Assembly: GCF_013407955.1 (NCBI RefSeq)
Contig: NZ_JACCBU010000001.1
Coordinates: 5,208,001-5,272,000 of the forward strand
Direction: 5' to 3'
DNA length: 64,000 nt
DNA from: Microlunatus parietis
Lineage (GTDB): Bacteria; Actinomycetota; Actinomycetes; Propionibacteriales; Propionibacteriaceae
Position 1 is the stretch's first letter; each line of letters starts with the position of its first letter. Below the pieces are notes generated by a model. That model was not told the origin of the DNA and made no database searches. It saw only the letters and a program-made list of their open reading frames with translations. This document shows positions 1 through 8,465 of this stretch, piece by piece. Both the position numbers and the translations under genes were made by a program.

Positions 1-642
1 ACGTACGCGATGGTGGGTTGGCTGGAACTCGACATCGCCGGCCTGGAACGAGTCAGCGCGAAGGCGATGGAGCAGGGGTTCCGCGGCGTGAAGGTGAAGG
101 TCGGCGGCGGTCCGCTGAGCGAGGACCTGGAGCGGGTCGGCGCCGTTCGCAAGGTGATCGGCGACGACGCGGCGCTGATGGTCGATGCCAACCAGGCGTT
201 CGACTACGCGGAGGCGCTGCGCCGCGGCCGGGCGTACGAGCAACTCGGCTGCCGCTGGTTCGAGGAGCCGCTGCCGGCTGCTGACACCGCCGGGCACGTC
301 CGGCTGGCCGAGAAACTGGATCTGCCGATCGCGACCGGGGAGAACCGGTACGGGCAGGCCGCCTTCCGGGACCTGATCGAGCGCGGCGGGGTCGGCGTGG
401 TACAGCCCGACCTGCGCCGGGCTGGCGGAGTGACCGACTGCTTCGAGATCGGCCTGCTGGCGGCCGGCTTCAACATCCCGTACGCCTCGCACGGCGGCGG
501 TGCGCACATCCACGTCCTGGCCGCGTTGCCGAACACGATCTACGTGGAGAGCGGCCTGCTGCCTGACGACAGCCCGATCTCCCTGGTCGACGGGTGCTAC
601 CCCCTGCCCGACCGGCCGGGCCTGGCCGGCTGGAACGACTGA
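1..642 (+). CDS. Mandelate racemase/muconate lactonizing enzyme family protein, C-terminal part (5' end outside window)
   Basis: The frame is open to the window edge, so the capping domain is missing and only the TIM-barrel part is seen. Numbering from the Met at base 10: the KxK pair K28/K30, metal ligands D59 (VDAN), E85/E86 (EEPL) and E111 (TGEN), then D134 (QPD) followed by H161 (ASHGGG). This layout is that of the mandelate racemase subgroup of the enolase superfamily, where the Lys and the His-Asp dyad are the two general bases. Such enzymes abstract a proton alpha to a carboxylate, usually as sugar-acid dehydratases or racemases. The substrate cannot be read from this fragment. The gene ends 42 bases before a zinc peptidase gene. 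Confidence 0.9.
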   Translation, partial: TYAMVGWLELDIAGLERVSAKAMEQGFRGVKVKVGGGPLSEDLERVGAVRKVIGDDAALMVDANQAFDYAEALRRGRAYEQLGCRWFEEPLPAADTAGHVRLAEKLDLPIATGENRYGQAAFRDLIERGGVGVVQPDLRRAGGVTDCFEIGLLAAGFNIPYASHGGGAHIHVLAALPNTIYVESGLLPDDSPISLVDGCYPLPDRPGLAGWND

Positions 643-684
643 TCGGCCCCCGACCAGACCGCCGAAAGGTCGTACGCTCTCGTT

Positions 685-1554
685 ATGACGTTCCGAGGTG
701 ACGGCCCGCTGGACACCGGCGGGGTATCCGGCCGCGGGAGTGGACGCGGCCGGGTGGCGATCGGTGGCGGGGTCGGCCTGGTGGTCGTGGTGATCGCCGC
801 GCTGGTCTTCGGCATCAACCCGGCCGACATCCTCGGCGGCGCCGGCGACTACTCGACCGACGGTGTCGGCAGCGGGGGCAGCGACAGCGAGATCGATCAG
901 CAGATCCAGAGTTGCACCATCGAGAAGGCGAACACGGACACGGTGTGCCGGATCGTGGCCACCACGAACAGCCTGAACAAGGTCTGGCCCGGTCTGGTGT
1001 CGGGCTACCAGCGTCCGCAGACGGTGATCTTCGCCGGCTCGGTCGCCACCGATGGCTGCGGTTCGGCGACCTCCGCGGTGGGCCCGTTCTACTGCCCGGC
1101 GGACCAGACCGCGTACTTCGACCCGACCTTCTTCGACACGCTGCAGCAGCAGCTCGGCGGCAGCAACGGACCGCTGGCCCAGGAGTACGTGGTCGCGCAC
1201 GAGTTCGGCCACCACGTGCAGCATTTGCTGGGCGCGGACGCGCAGGCCCGGCGGATGGGATCCAAGGGCGCGAAGTCCGGATCGGTCCGGCTGGAGCTGC
1301 AGGCCGACTGTTACGCCGGCGTCTGGGCGAACCGCGCCGACGACGGCCCCGACGCCATGCTGGAACCGATCACCAAGGACCAGATCGCCGACGTGATCAC
1401 CACCGCGAAGGCGATCGGGGACGACCGCCTCTCCGGCAGCAACTCCGACGGCTGGACCCACGGCTCCAGCACCCAACGGGTCCGCTGGTTCACGATCGGC
1501 TACGAATCGGGCGACCCGCAGACCTGCGACACGTTCGCCACCGACAATCTCTGA
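685..1554 (+). CDS. Neutral zinc metallopeptidase, YpfJ family, membrane anchored
   Basis: 289 aa. After a Gly/Arg-rich cytoplasmic start there is one membrane segment (about residues 23-45). The extracellular domain then carries VAHEFGHHVQ (HEFGH at 172-176) and, about 30 residues on, ELQADC, which holds the third zinc ligand. This order is typical of the putative neutral zinc metallopeptidase family (E. coli YpfJ), whose substrates are unknown. Paired Cys residues in the outer domain suggest disulfides. No strong Shine-Dalgarno precedes the ATG. The gene is followed by a double-hairpin repeat that probably ends its transcript. Confidence 0.9.
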   Translation: MTFRGDGPLDTGGVSGRGSGRGRVAIGGGVGLVVVVIAALVFGINPADILGGAGDYSTDGVGSGGSDSEIDQQIQSCTIEKANTDTVCRIVATTNSLNKVWPGLVSGYQRPQTVIFAGSVATDGCGSATSAVGPFYCPADQTAYFDPTFFDTLQQQLGGSNGPLAQEYVVAHEFGHHVQHLLGADAQARRMGSKGAKSGSVRLELQADCYAGVWANRADDGPDAMLEPITKDQIADVITTAKAIGDDRLSGSNSDGWTHGSSTQRVRWFTIGYESGDPQTCDTFATDNL

Positions 1555-1566
1555 CCGTCTTTACCC

Positions 1567-1636
1567 AGTTTCTTGCCGCAATACCAGAGAAGTTTCTGTG
1601 GTAGAGCGCCAGTTTTTCACGTTACGTGAAAAACTG
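1567..1636. repeat. Double-hairpin repeat element, copy 1 (likely bidirectional terminator)
   Basis: The right half is a perfect hairpin: arms CAGTTTTTCACG and CGTGAAAAACTG around TTA (1610-1636). The left half is an imperfect palindrome around GAAGTTTC. The same element in reverse orientation lies at 52837-52905. Both copies sit between converging genes. The stem holds runs of T and A on either side, so it can act as a terminator in both directions. The stop codon of the minus-strand hydrolase lies inside this hairpin. Confidence 0.8.
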
Positions 1637-2459
1637 CGCCCGGCGGCAGACCGAGCAGGGCGGCGAGCTTGGGCCAGGCCTGCTGGCCGAGGGCGGCGTC
1701 GGCGGCCGGGGTGCCGCCGCGGGCCATGGCCTGGCCACCGGTGGCGATCGGTTCGTCGGGCAGGATCGTCCGGTGGCCGGCGTCGGGGGCGGTGATGATC
1801 ATGGTGTCCAGGCCGGCTGACCGGCGGCGCTCGGCGATCCGGTGCGCATGATCAACTGAGGGCCAGACCCGGTCGTCGCCGCCGGCCACCAGCAGCACGT
1901 TCGGAATCCGCTCCACGGGGATGGTCGCGGTGGCCCGAAGCTCGGGATCGGCGTGCTCCCAGGAGATCCGGTAGAGCTCGCGATAGGCGGGCGGGTCGGT
2001 GTCCGGCCGCCAGTCCTCGACGAACGGAAGGTACGGCAGCGGCTCGCCGGCCAGGGTCCAGTGGGACGTCTGCCCGCCCTCGCCGCGGATCCCGGCCCAC
2101 ACCACGTCCGTCGGCGCGAACGCGATCACCGCGTCGACCTCCGGGGTGTGCGCCGCGGTGATCAGGGCGGCCTCGGCGCCGAACGACGTACCCATGATCA
2201 CGACCCGGTCTGCGATCGCGCGGAGTTCGGCGACGCGGGCCTGGAACAGCTCGAGCGGAACCTCCCACGGCCCCGGCTGCTGGCCCGGGCCGCCGAACCA
2301 ACGGATGCTCTCCGCCACCACTCCGGAACGGGCCAGCAACTCGCAGCGCGCGGTCTCGACCCGCCCGCTGGAGCCGGCCAGCACCAGCACCGCGGTGCCG
2401 CCCTGCTGGTCCGGCTCGACCCGGACCCCGATCGGATCGGTCAGCTCCGTGATGATCAT
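1617..2459 (-). CDS. Alpha/beta hydrolase, BAAT C-terminal-like
   Basis: 280 aa, cytoplasmic. The serine hydrolase triad is visible: S92 in GTSFGAE, D195/D196 in AGGDDRVW and H229 in DAGHR. The surrounding sequence resembles the acyl-CoA thioesterase/BAAT C-terminal fold, so an ester or thioester hydrolase is likely; the substrate is unknown. The final residues (about AVFHVT) and the stop codon are encoded by the double-hairpin repeat, so the present C-terminus was supplied by that element. The start is the first of two nearby ATGs in ATGATCATG. It lies 36 bases after the end of an AraC-type regulator gene on the same strand and could be cotranscribed with it. Confidence 0.85.
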   Translation of the reverse strand: MIITELTDPIGVRVEPDQQGGTAVLVLAGSSGRVETARCELLARSGVVAESIRWFGGPGQQPGPWEVPLELFQARVAELRAIADRVVIMGTSFGAEAALITAAHTPEVDAVIAFAPTDVVWAGIRGEGGQTSHWTLAGEPLPYLPFVEDWRPDTDPPAYRELYRISWEHADPELRATATIPVERIPNVLLVAGGDDRVWPSVDHAHRIAERRRSAGLDTMIITAPDAGHRTILPDEPIATGGQAMARGGTPAADAALGQQAWPKLAALLGLPPGAVFHVT

Positions 2460-2495
2460 GAGCGCAGTGTGGCACGGCGCCCTTGAAAGCTTGTC

Positions 2496-3362
2496 TCAGC
2501 TTTGCGCTCGGTCCTTCGGCAGCGTGGTGGCGCCGGCCCGGAACTCCCGCGGCGAGCTGCCGACCAGTTGGCTGAAGCGGCGGGAGAAGTGCGACTCGCT
2601 GGCGAACCCGAGCCGGGCCGCGATCTCCCGGTCGGTGAGCCCGCCGGCGATGATCAACTCACAGGCCCGGTCCAGCCGGCGCTGGCTGCGGTAGCGTGCC
2701 GGCGTCACGCCGGCGAGCCGCCGGAACCGTTTCCGGAAACCGTCGTAGGACAGGCCGAGCGCGGCGGCGACGTCGGGCAGGCGCACCGGGTTGCCCAGGT
2801 CCGATTCCAACAGCGCCGTCGCCCGGGCCAGCCAGAGTTGATCATCGCCGCCGCCGGGCTCGCCGGTGGTCGCGGCGGCCAGCGCGTCGGAGATCAACAC
2901 CTGCAGCCGGGCGACGTCCTGCAGCACGGCGGCGGGCGTGGCCCGCTGATCCAGGAAGACGAGTTCGGCGAACCGGTGCGCCCACCGTCCGTCCGCCGGC
3001 AGCCGGTTGACCGGGCGGCCGTCGTCGAGCAGCCCGGTCGCCCGCCACAGCTCGAAGACCGGGCCGTCGAAGACGAGGAACAGCTGGTCCCACAGCTCCC
3101 CCTCCGGCGGTCCGTACCGGTGTGGCAGGTCGGGGAACACCATGATCAGATCACCGCTGGCGACGTGCCGGTTGCGGCCCGCGCCGTCCTCGTACCGCCC
3201 CTCGCCGGCCAGCAGATAGACCGCCGCGAAACTGCCCAGCCTCCGCATCGGCTGGTCACTCGGCCACGGCCCGGTCCGCGGCACTCGCCCGGTCATCGAG
3301 ATCCGGCCGATCCGCGGCGACACCAGCGGATGCGGGAACCGGAGCTGCGGTCCGGCCCTCAT
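2496..3362 (-). CDS. AraC family transcriptional regulator
   Basis: About 288 aa from the Met at 3362 (an upstream ATG at 3404 is less likely). The N-terminal half is a cupin-like sensor segment (SGDLIMVFPDLPHRYGP). The C-terminal 100 residues contain two helix-turn-helix motifs: LPDVAAALGLSYDGFRKRFRR and the AraC signature DREIAARLGFASESHFSRRF. It is divergent from the PhyH-type oxygenase at 3460 with 97 bases between the starts, so it probably controls that gene and itself. A short dyad (ACGGG-6-CCCGT, around 3409-3424) in the gap is a possible site. Confidence 0.9.
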   Translation of the reverse strand: MRAGPQLRFPHPLVSPRIGRISMTGRVPRTGPWPSDQPMRRLGSFAAVYLLAGEGRYEDGAGRNRHVASGDLIMVFPDLPHRYGPPEGELWDQLFLVFDGPVFELWRATGLLDDGRPVNRLPADGRWAHRFAELVFLDQRATPAAVLQDVARLQVLISDALAAATTGEPGGGDDQLWLARATALLESDLGNPVRLPDVAAALGLSYDGFRKRFRRLAGVTPARYRSQRRLDRACELIIAGGLTDREIAARLGFASESHFSRRFSQLVGSSPREFRAGATTLPKDRAQS

Positions 3363-3459
3363 GGACGGAAGGGTACGCGGGCGGCCGCGGGCCAGGAAGT
3401 GCAAGCAACGGGGTCAATCCCGTCAACGCCCCGCGCCGCGGCCGGGTTAGCGTCCTTTC

Positions 3460-4362
3460 ATGATCACCTCACGCGAACCGTTGATCACCGCCCAGGGTGC
3501 GCCGCTGGCGGTCGAACCGCTCCGGTCGTCGGCCGATGTCGTGCACGACGCCGACGAACTGCGGGCCCGGCTGGGCACCGACGGCTACCTGTTCCTTCCC
3601 GGCTATCTCAATCGCGACGAGGTACGGGCCGCGCGCGGATCGATCCTCGCCGCGCTGGCCGACCGCGGCGCGCTGCGGCCCGGCACCGACCCGGACCTGG
3701 CGATCCCGGCCGACGACTACCGGCCGTGGTCGCTGCACGAAGCGGCCCGGGACAGCGAACCCCTGCAGACGCTGCTGTACGGCGACCGGATGGCCGAGCT
3801 GTATCACCGGATCTTCGAGGCCGACGTCCGGCACTTCGACTACACCTGGCTGCGCGCGGTCCCGCCCGGCAAGGCCACGCCGCCGCACATGGACAGCGTG
3901 TTCATGAACCGCGGCACGCTCGACCTGATGACCGCCTGGACCCCGCTGGGCGCGATCGACCGCACCCTCGGCGGCGTGGCCGTGCTGGAGGGTTCGCACC
4001 GGCTGGACGAGATCACCGGCGGGTACGGCAGCCGGGACGTCGACACCTACTGCGAGGACGATGATCAAGCCGCCACCATTGCGGCGACCGACGGGCTGAC
4101 CTGGGACGGCGTGCTGACCCGCGACCCGGCCGGCTTCGGCAAGGCGCACGGGCTGCGCTGGCTGACCGCCGACTACGAGCCGGGCGACCTGCTCACCTTC
4201 ACGATCTTCACCGTCCACCTCGGCCTGGACAACAACGCGGACCGGATCCGGCTGTCCTCGGACTCCCGCTACCAGCGGGCCACCGAGAAGGCCGACCCGC
4301 GCTGGATCGGGCTCGACCCGACCGCGCACTCCGCGCGCAGCAAGCAGGGGCGGATTTGCTGA
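3460..4362 (+). CDS. Phytanoyl-CoA dioxygenase (PhyH) family Fe(II)/2-oxoglutarate oxygenase
   Basis: 300 aa. The iron triad is H143-x-D145 (PPHMDS) and H253 (TVHLGLDN); R263 or R270 can bind 2-oxoglutarate. Family members hydroxylate lipids or small secondary metabolites with iron, oxygen and 2-oxoglutarate. No coenzyme A or natural-product genes lie beside it, so the substrate is open. It is paired head to head with an AraC regulator, an arrangement seen for inducible catabolic oxygenases. Confidence 0.88.
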   Translation: MITSREPLITAQGAPLAVEPLRSSADVVHDADELRARLGTDGYLFLPGYLNRDEVRAARGSILAALADRGALRPGTDPDLAIPADDYRPWSLHEAARDSEPLQTLLYGDRMAELYHRIFEADVRHFDYTWLRAVPPGKATPPHMDSVFMNRGTLDLMTAWTPLGAIDRTLGGVAVLEGSHRLDEITGGYGSRDVDTYCEDDDQAATIAATDGLTWDGVLTRDPAGFGKAHGLRWLTADYEPGDLLTFTIFTVHLGLDNNADRIRLSSDSRYQRATEKADPRWIGLDPTAHSARSKQGRIC

Positions 4363-4433
4363 TCATGGGCGATGATGAGAGGCGCAGCCCAGTGGCGGAG
4401 GGCTGACGCGACACTCCGAGGGGACACCCATGG

Positions 4434-4874
4434 CTGATCGAGCAGATCAGCACCCTGGCGCTGCGGGGCGCGCTGGCCGGGGCCCGGCTCTCTCGCCGGT
4501 ACGCCAACGACGGCCAATGGCACCGGCACCAGTGGCTGCGGCTGCGGGTGGCGCTGGGCAATCTCAACGCGCTGCTGGACCAGTCGGTCGCGTCGCTGCG
4601 CGACCCGATCTACGGCGCGCTGTCGGTGGACGGCCTCGCCCGTCTCGACGCGATCATGGACGCGATCGGGGCGGCGGCGGACCCGGCACCGCCGCGCCCG
4701 GACGGTACGGCCGAGCCGCCGCTGCCGTGGTTCACGCCGGACGGTGGCTTCTGGCCGGATGCGGCAACACTGCTCGACGCCTTCCGTTCGAACCCGAGGA
4801 CGGATGGGGCGAGCGCGCTGAACGACGGTGTGCCCGTGCCCGCCCCTTCGCTGCGGCAGGTGCCGCCGAACTGA
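4434..4874 (+). CDS. Conserved-looking protein of unknown function; start uncertain (possible 5' frameshift)
   Basis: From base 4407 one frame stays open with almost pure G/C third positions and a plausible protein (IEQISTLALRGALAGARLSR, later LRVALGNLNALLDQSVASL). It has no ATG or GTG near its beginning. A good ribosome site (GAGGGG) stands 6 bases before ATG 4430, but that ATG is one base out of frame. Either translation begins at CTG 4434 or a single-base frameshift lies just after ATG 4430. The protein is helical and Ala/Leu-rich in its first 80 residues and Pro-rich afterwards. No family recognised. The tail from about residue 125 has weaker coding character. Confidence 0.45.
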   Translation: MIEQISTLALRGALAGARLSRRYANDGQWHRHQWLRLRVALGNLNALLDQSVASLRDPIYGALSVDGLARLDAIMDAIGAAADPAPPRPDGTAEPPLPWFTPDGGFWPDAATLLDAFRSNPRTDGASALNDGVPVPAPSLRQVPPN

Positions 4875-4880
4875 AACGCG

Positions 4881-4937
4881 CCCTGAGCCTGTCGAAGGGC
4901 CAGGGCGGATGTGCCTTGCCCTTCGACAGGCTCAGGG
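4881..4937. repeat. Inverted pair of the dispersed CCCTGAGCCTGTCGAAGGGC palindromic unit
   Basis: The 20-base word CCCTGAGCCTGTCGAAGGGC (4881-4900) is followed by its exact reverse complement (4918-4937) with a 17-base loop. This short intergenic repeat word is familiar from many high-GC bacterial genomes. It lies between the unknown gene ending at 4874 and the GH30 gene and could form a strong transcript hairpin. Confidence 0.85.
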
Positions 4938-5036
4938 AACGTTGTGTCACCTTCTGGACCCGGGGTTCCGTCCCTGGCATCGTGAGCGCAGGGGTGCCGC
5001 GGCGAGGGTCGGCACGACGACGCGACGGAGCGTGCC

Positions 5037-7349
5037 ATGGTCCGACGAAGCCCGTACCCGCTGGTCCTGCTGGTCGCCCTCGGAATGATCACCGCCGGCG
5101 CGGCGACCGGGACTGCCGAGCCCCGGAACCCGGACGGCGTGGCGGTCTGGCTGACCGACCTCAGCACCGACGACCGGCTGACCCGGCAGGCCGACCTGTC
5201 CTGGACCGGCGCGGCTCCGGGCGCCGGCACGGTGATCACGGTCGACCCGACGAGGGCGTACCAGAGGATGACCGGGTTCGGCGCCTCGCTCACCGACAGC
5301 TCGGCGTGGGTGATCACCGAGAAGCTGTCCGGCACGGCTCGGGCGAAGATCATGAGGGAGCTGTTCTCCGCGGAGGACGGGATCGGGCTGTCGGTGCTGC
5401 GGCAGCCGATGGGGGCCTCGGACTTCGCCGTCGAGCGGGCCTACTCCTATGACGATCAGCCGGAGGGCGAGACCGACCCGGACCTGTCCGAGTTCAGTGT
5501 CGATCATGATCGCGACTACCTGCTGCCGCGCCTCCGGGAGGCCTTGACGCTGAACCCGGAGCTCACCGTGATGGCGTCGCCGTGGAGTGCGCCGGGCTGG
5601 ATGAAGGACAGCGATTCCATGATCACCGGATCGCTGCTGCCGCGCTATCACGCCTCCTATGCCCGCTACTTCGTGAAGTTCCTCCAGGCGTACGCGAAGG
5701 CGGGCGTTCCGGTCCGCTACGTCACGGCCCAGAACGAACCGCTGTATGAGCCGGCCGACTACCCGGGCCAGGGCATGCCGCCGGAGCAGGCGGTGGAGTT
5801 CATCGGTGATCATCTCGGCCCGGCCATCGCCGGTGCCGGCTTGGACACCGAGATCCTCGGTTACGACCACAACTGGGACGTCACCGACTACCCGGAGGCG
5901 CTGCAGCATGATCGCCGGGCCGCGCGCTACGTGCCCGGCACCGCCTGGCACTGCTACGGCGGCGGCGTCCCGGCGCAATCCGTGTCGCACAACAACTATC
6001 CGCGGGCCCAGGCGTTCCTCACCGAGTGCTCCGGCGGCGACTGGCAGGGCACCGAGCGGGAGGCGTTCACGCAGACGATGGGCTCGGTGATCGGCGTGCC
6101 GCGGAACTGGGGCCAGTCGGTGATCTTGTGGAACCTGGCGCTGGACGAACGGAAGGGGCCGTACATCGGCGGCTGCTCCACCTGCCGCGGCGTGATCACG
6201 GTCAACGACGACGGCACCGTCGACAAGGAGTTGGAGTACTGGGCGCTCGGGCACGCGAGCCGGTTCGTCCGGCCCGGCGCGGCCCGGATCGCGTCCTCGG
6301 TGGCGGCCGACGAGGTGATCAACGTCGCGTTCCGGAACCCGGACGGCAGCACGGTCCTGATCGCGCACAACGCTTCCGGCTCGGCCAGGTCGCTGACGGT
6401 CCGGGTCGGCGACCGGTCGTTCGAGCACCGGCTGCCGGCCGGCGCGGCCGCGACCTATCGGTGGACCGGCGCCGTCCCGGACTCGCCGGCGGACCCGGAT
6501 GATCTTGGTTCGCTCGACCTCGACTTCGGCCGCGGGCCGGCCGGGACACCGGGTGGCCGGCTGCTACAGACGGTCTCGGCGGAGACCGTCGCCGAGCTGA
6601 ACCAGGTGCGGGTCGGCGACGACTGGTTCGCCTACTCGCTGCCGTACGGTGCGGCGCTGACGCCCACCGGTCCGGTGGAATCCCTTCCTCGCAAGGGCTG
6701 GCGGGCGACCGCGTCCCACACGGAGCAGGACGGGGCGGCGGCCCGGATGCTCGACGGCGACCAGGCCACCCGGTGGAGTTCCGGCGCCGGGCAGTCGCCC
6801 GGTGAGTGGGTCCGGCTCGACTTCGGGACGGAACGGACCTTCGACCAGGTCCGGCTCTCGGTCGGCGCCAACGTCGGCGACTACGTCCGCGCCTACCGAC
6901 TCGAGACCTCCGCCGACGGCGAGACCTGGACCCCCGTCGCCCGTGGCCGGGGCAGCACCGGGACCATGATCATTCCGCTGCCGCGCACGACCACCCGCCA
7001 CCTCCGGCTGGTCAGCGAGGGCTCGTCCGGCAGCTGGTGGTCGATCACCGAGTTCGGCCTGGCCGCAACCGGCGAGGCGGCGCCGGCTGCCGCTGCGGCG
7101 CCGGACGGGCGGGTCCGAACCCGTACCGCGGAACTGGCCGGCGTCGGCACCGTGACCGGCACCTACAACCCCCGCCCGGACCCGGCCACCCTGACCCTCC
7201 CGGTGCCCGGCCTCCGCTACCGCTATGTCCTCCCCGGCACCGCGGCGGCCACCTTCCTCACCGCCGACCAGTCACTACCGCAGCCGTTTTCGCGGCGTGT
7301 CGCTGCAGGAGTGACCGGTCGATCTGGTGCGGAGGAGTCGGGGAGGTAG
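5037..7349 (+). CDS. Secreted glycoside hydrolase family 30 enzyme with C-terminal F5/8 type C (discoidin) domain
   Basis: 770 aa. Signal peptide (about 1-27, ending GTAEP), then a GH30 (beta/alpha)8 domain with acid/base E234 (TAQNEPLYEP) and nucleophile E330 (LTECSGGDW), then a beta-sandwich side domain to about 480. Residues about 555-685 form a discoidin-like sugar-binding domain (ARMLDGDQATRWSS, WVRLDFG, YRLETSADG). GH30 enzymes cleave beta-glucosides, beta-1,6-glucans, xylans or glucosylceramide. The last 30-odd residues (after about residue 740) lose the GC-rich third-position bias, as if a former stop was lost and translation now runs into intergenic DNA. Confidence 0.92.
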   Translation: MVRRSPYPLVLLVALGMITAGAATGTAEPRNPDGVAVWLTDLSTDDRLTRQADLSWTGAAPGAGTVITVDPTRAYQRMTGFGASLTDSSAWVITEKLSGTARAKIMRELFSAEDGIGLSVLRQPMGASDFAVERAYSYDDQPEGETDPDLSEFSVDHDRDYLLPRLREALTLNPELTVMASPWSAPGWMKDSDSMITGSLLPRYHASYARYFVKFLQAYAKAGVPVRYVTAQNEPLYEPADYPGQGMPPEQAVEFIGDHLGPAIAGAGLDTEILGYDHNWDVTDYPEALQHDRRAARYVPGTAWHCYGGGVPAQSVSHNNYPRAQAFLTECSGGDWQGTEREAFTQTMGSVIGVPRNWGQSVILWNLALDERKGPYIGGCSTCRGVITVNDDGTVDKELEYWALGHASRFVRPGAARIASSVAADEVINVAFRNPDGSTVLIAHNASGSARSLTVRVGDRSFEHRLPAGAAATYRWTGAVPDSPADPDDLGSLDLDFGRGPAGTPGGRLLQTVSAETVAELNQVRVGDDWFAYSLPYGAALTPTGPVESLPRKGWRATASHTEQDGAAARMLDGDQATRWSSGAGQSPGEWVRLDFGTERTFDQVRLSVGANVGDYVRAYRLETSADGETWTPVARGRGSTGTMIIPLPRTTTRHLRLVSEGSSGSWWSITEFGLAATGEAAPAAAAAPDGRVRTRTAELAGVGTVTGTYNPRPDPATLTLPVPGLRYRYVLPGTAAATFLTADQSLPQPFSRRVAAGVTGRSGAEESGR

Positions 7350-7640
7350 GAGTCAGGCGGTGCTCGTCGGATCGGGTTGAAGATTGTGACGAAGGGACGG
7401 GTGCCCAGAAAGGCGTGCGCGTCGAGGAGTGAGGATGCGAAGCCGCCGCGCGCGGGCGGGTCGCGGGTGGGCACGGGCGACGCAGCTTGCCCGTTCGCGT
7501 GGGCCGAGCGCACGGCTTGCCGTGCACCTGCCGTGGATCCGCGGACAGTCGCCCGGCCGCGCATCGCATCCGGTGACTCCGGATGCCGACGGCACTCCTC
7601 GCGCGGCATCGCCCGAGCGCAGGTCCTCCGGTACGTCGAT

Positions 7641-7735
7641 CGGGCGCACATGGCAGTCCCACAGCAAATCTGCTGCCATTCTCGTCCAGTCGGCGACGCC
7701 GTCACCGATGCCTGGAGACCACACCGCGACCCCGG
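7641..7735. repeat. Duplicated hairpin block, copy A
   Basis: About 85 bases match copy B (8237-8326) at roughly 80% identity by eye. The conserved core ATGGCAG...CTGCCAT forms a 7-bp stem around CCACAGCAAATCTG, followed by conserved CACCGATGCCTG and CACCGCGA words. At the eighth pair the stem has U-G in this copy and C-G in copy B, which would keep the RNA pairing. Confidence 0.7.
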
Positions 7736-8236
7736 CCGAGCACCCTCCGGACCCACCCGATCGAGCACGCCCCGCCGATCGCGAACTCCTCGCGTGATCG
7801 CCGCCGATGGCCACCTGTCGCCGCGGCGGGAGGAGCATGACACAGCGACCCCGCATTTCCGCGGGCAGTTGGAGCGTTCCGGCGAGCGACGATGACGGCA
7901 CGTCGAAGCGCTCTGCCCGAAACACGCCGGACAGCGTCATCATTCCGAGTCACTTCAATTCGGTGATCACACGCGTAGCCTCGCCTTCAGTCCAGGTCGC
8001 GTCCATCTCGTGAGCGTCCGCCAAGTCGCCGGTCGGGGTTGTGTCGCCGGGTCTTGGGAGCGCCCGGCACGAGTGATCGCGGCCGAACACCCCTAGCGCC
8101 ACGGCGGGCGCGAACGCGGCGACCCACGCGTTCCCGCGGGAATGTCCGCTCGTCGGCGGCCGAGGTGATCTCGCCGAGCCGCTGGGCCATTCCCTCTGGA
8201 GTGTTTGCGTCGCCTCGTCGATCGCAGACCCTCGAG

Positions 8237-8326
8237 CGGACGCAAATGGCAGCCCCACAGCAAATCTGCTGCCATTACCGTCCATTCAGCGAGGCCTCAC
8301 CGATGCCTGAAGCCGCACCGCGAAAC
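8237..8326. repeat. Duplicated hairpin block, copy B
   Basis: Same block and orientation as copy A, 600 bases away. On the minus strand both copies read ATGGCAGCAGATTTGCTGTG, a potential start of a short reading frame, but the following frames diverge. A structured element is therefore as likely as a peptide. Confidence 0.7.
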
Positions 8327-8370
8327 CTTCGCATGACCGCCGCCGAAACCCACCCAATCGCCGCGGCGGC

Positions 8371-8465
8371 CGGAGGCGTTCCCGCGGGAGCGTTCGGCGT
8401 GTCGGCGGTCGGTGTCGTGTGGCCGGGCGGGCGGAGGCGTTCCCGCGGGAACGTTCGGCGTGTCG
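8371..8465. repeat. Tandem repeat built on the palindrome TTCCCGCGGGAA
   Basis: Two units start CGGAGGCGTTCCCGCGGGA and continue CGTTCGGCGTGTCG (8371-8404 and 8432-8465), a period of 61 bases. A third TTCCCGCGGGAA occurs at 8131-8142. Each palindrome is a perfect 12-mer in the second and third cases and has one mismatch in the first. Confidence 0.75.

Noticed and set aside
4881..4937. The CCCTGAGCCTGTCGAAGGGC pair as a transposon end
   Set aside because: It is a compact intergenic palindrome familiar from many genomes; no transposase or target duplication accompanies it.
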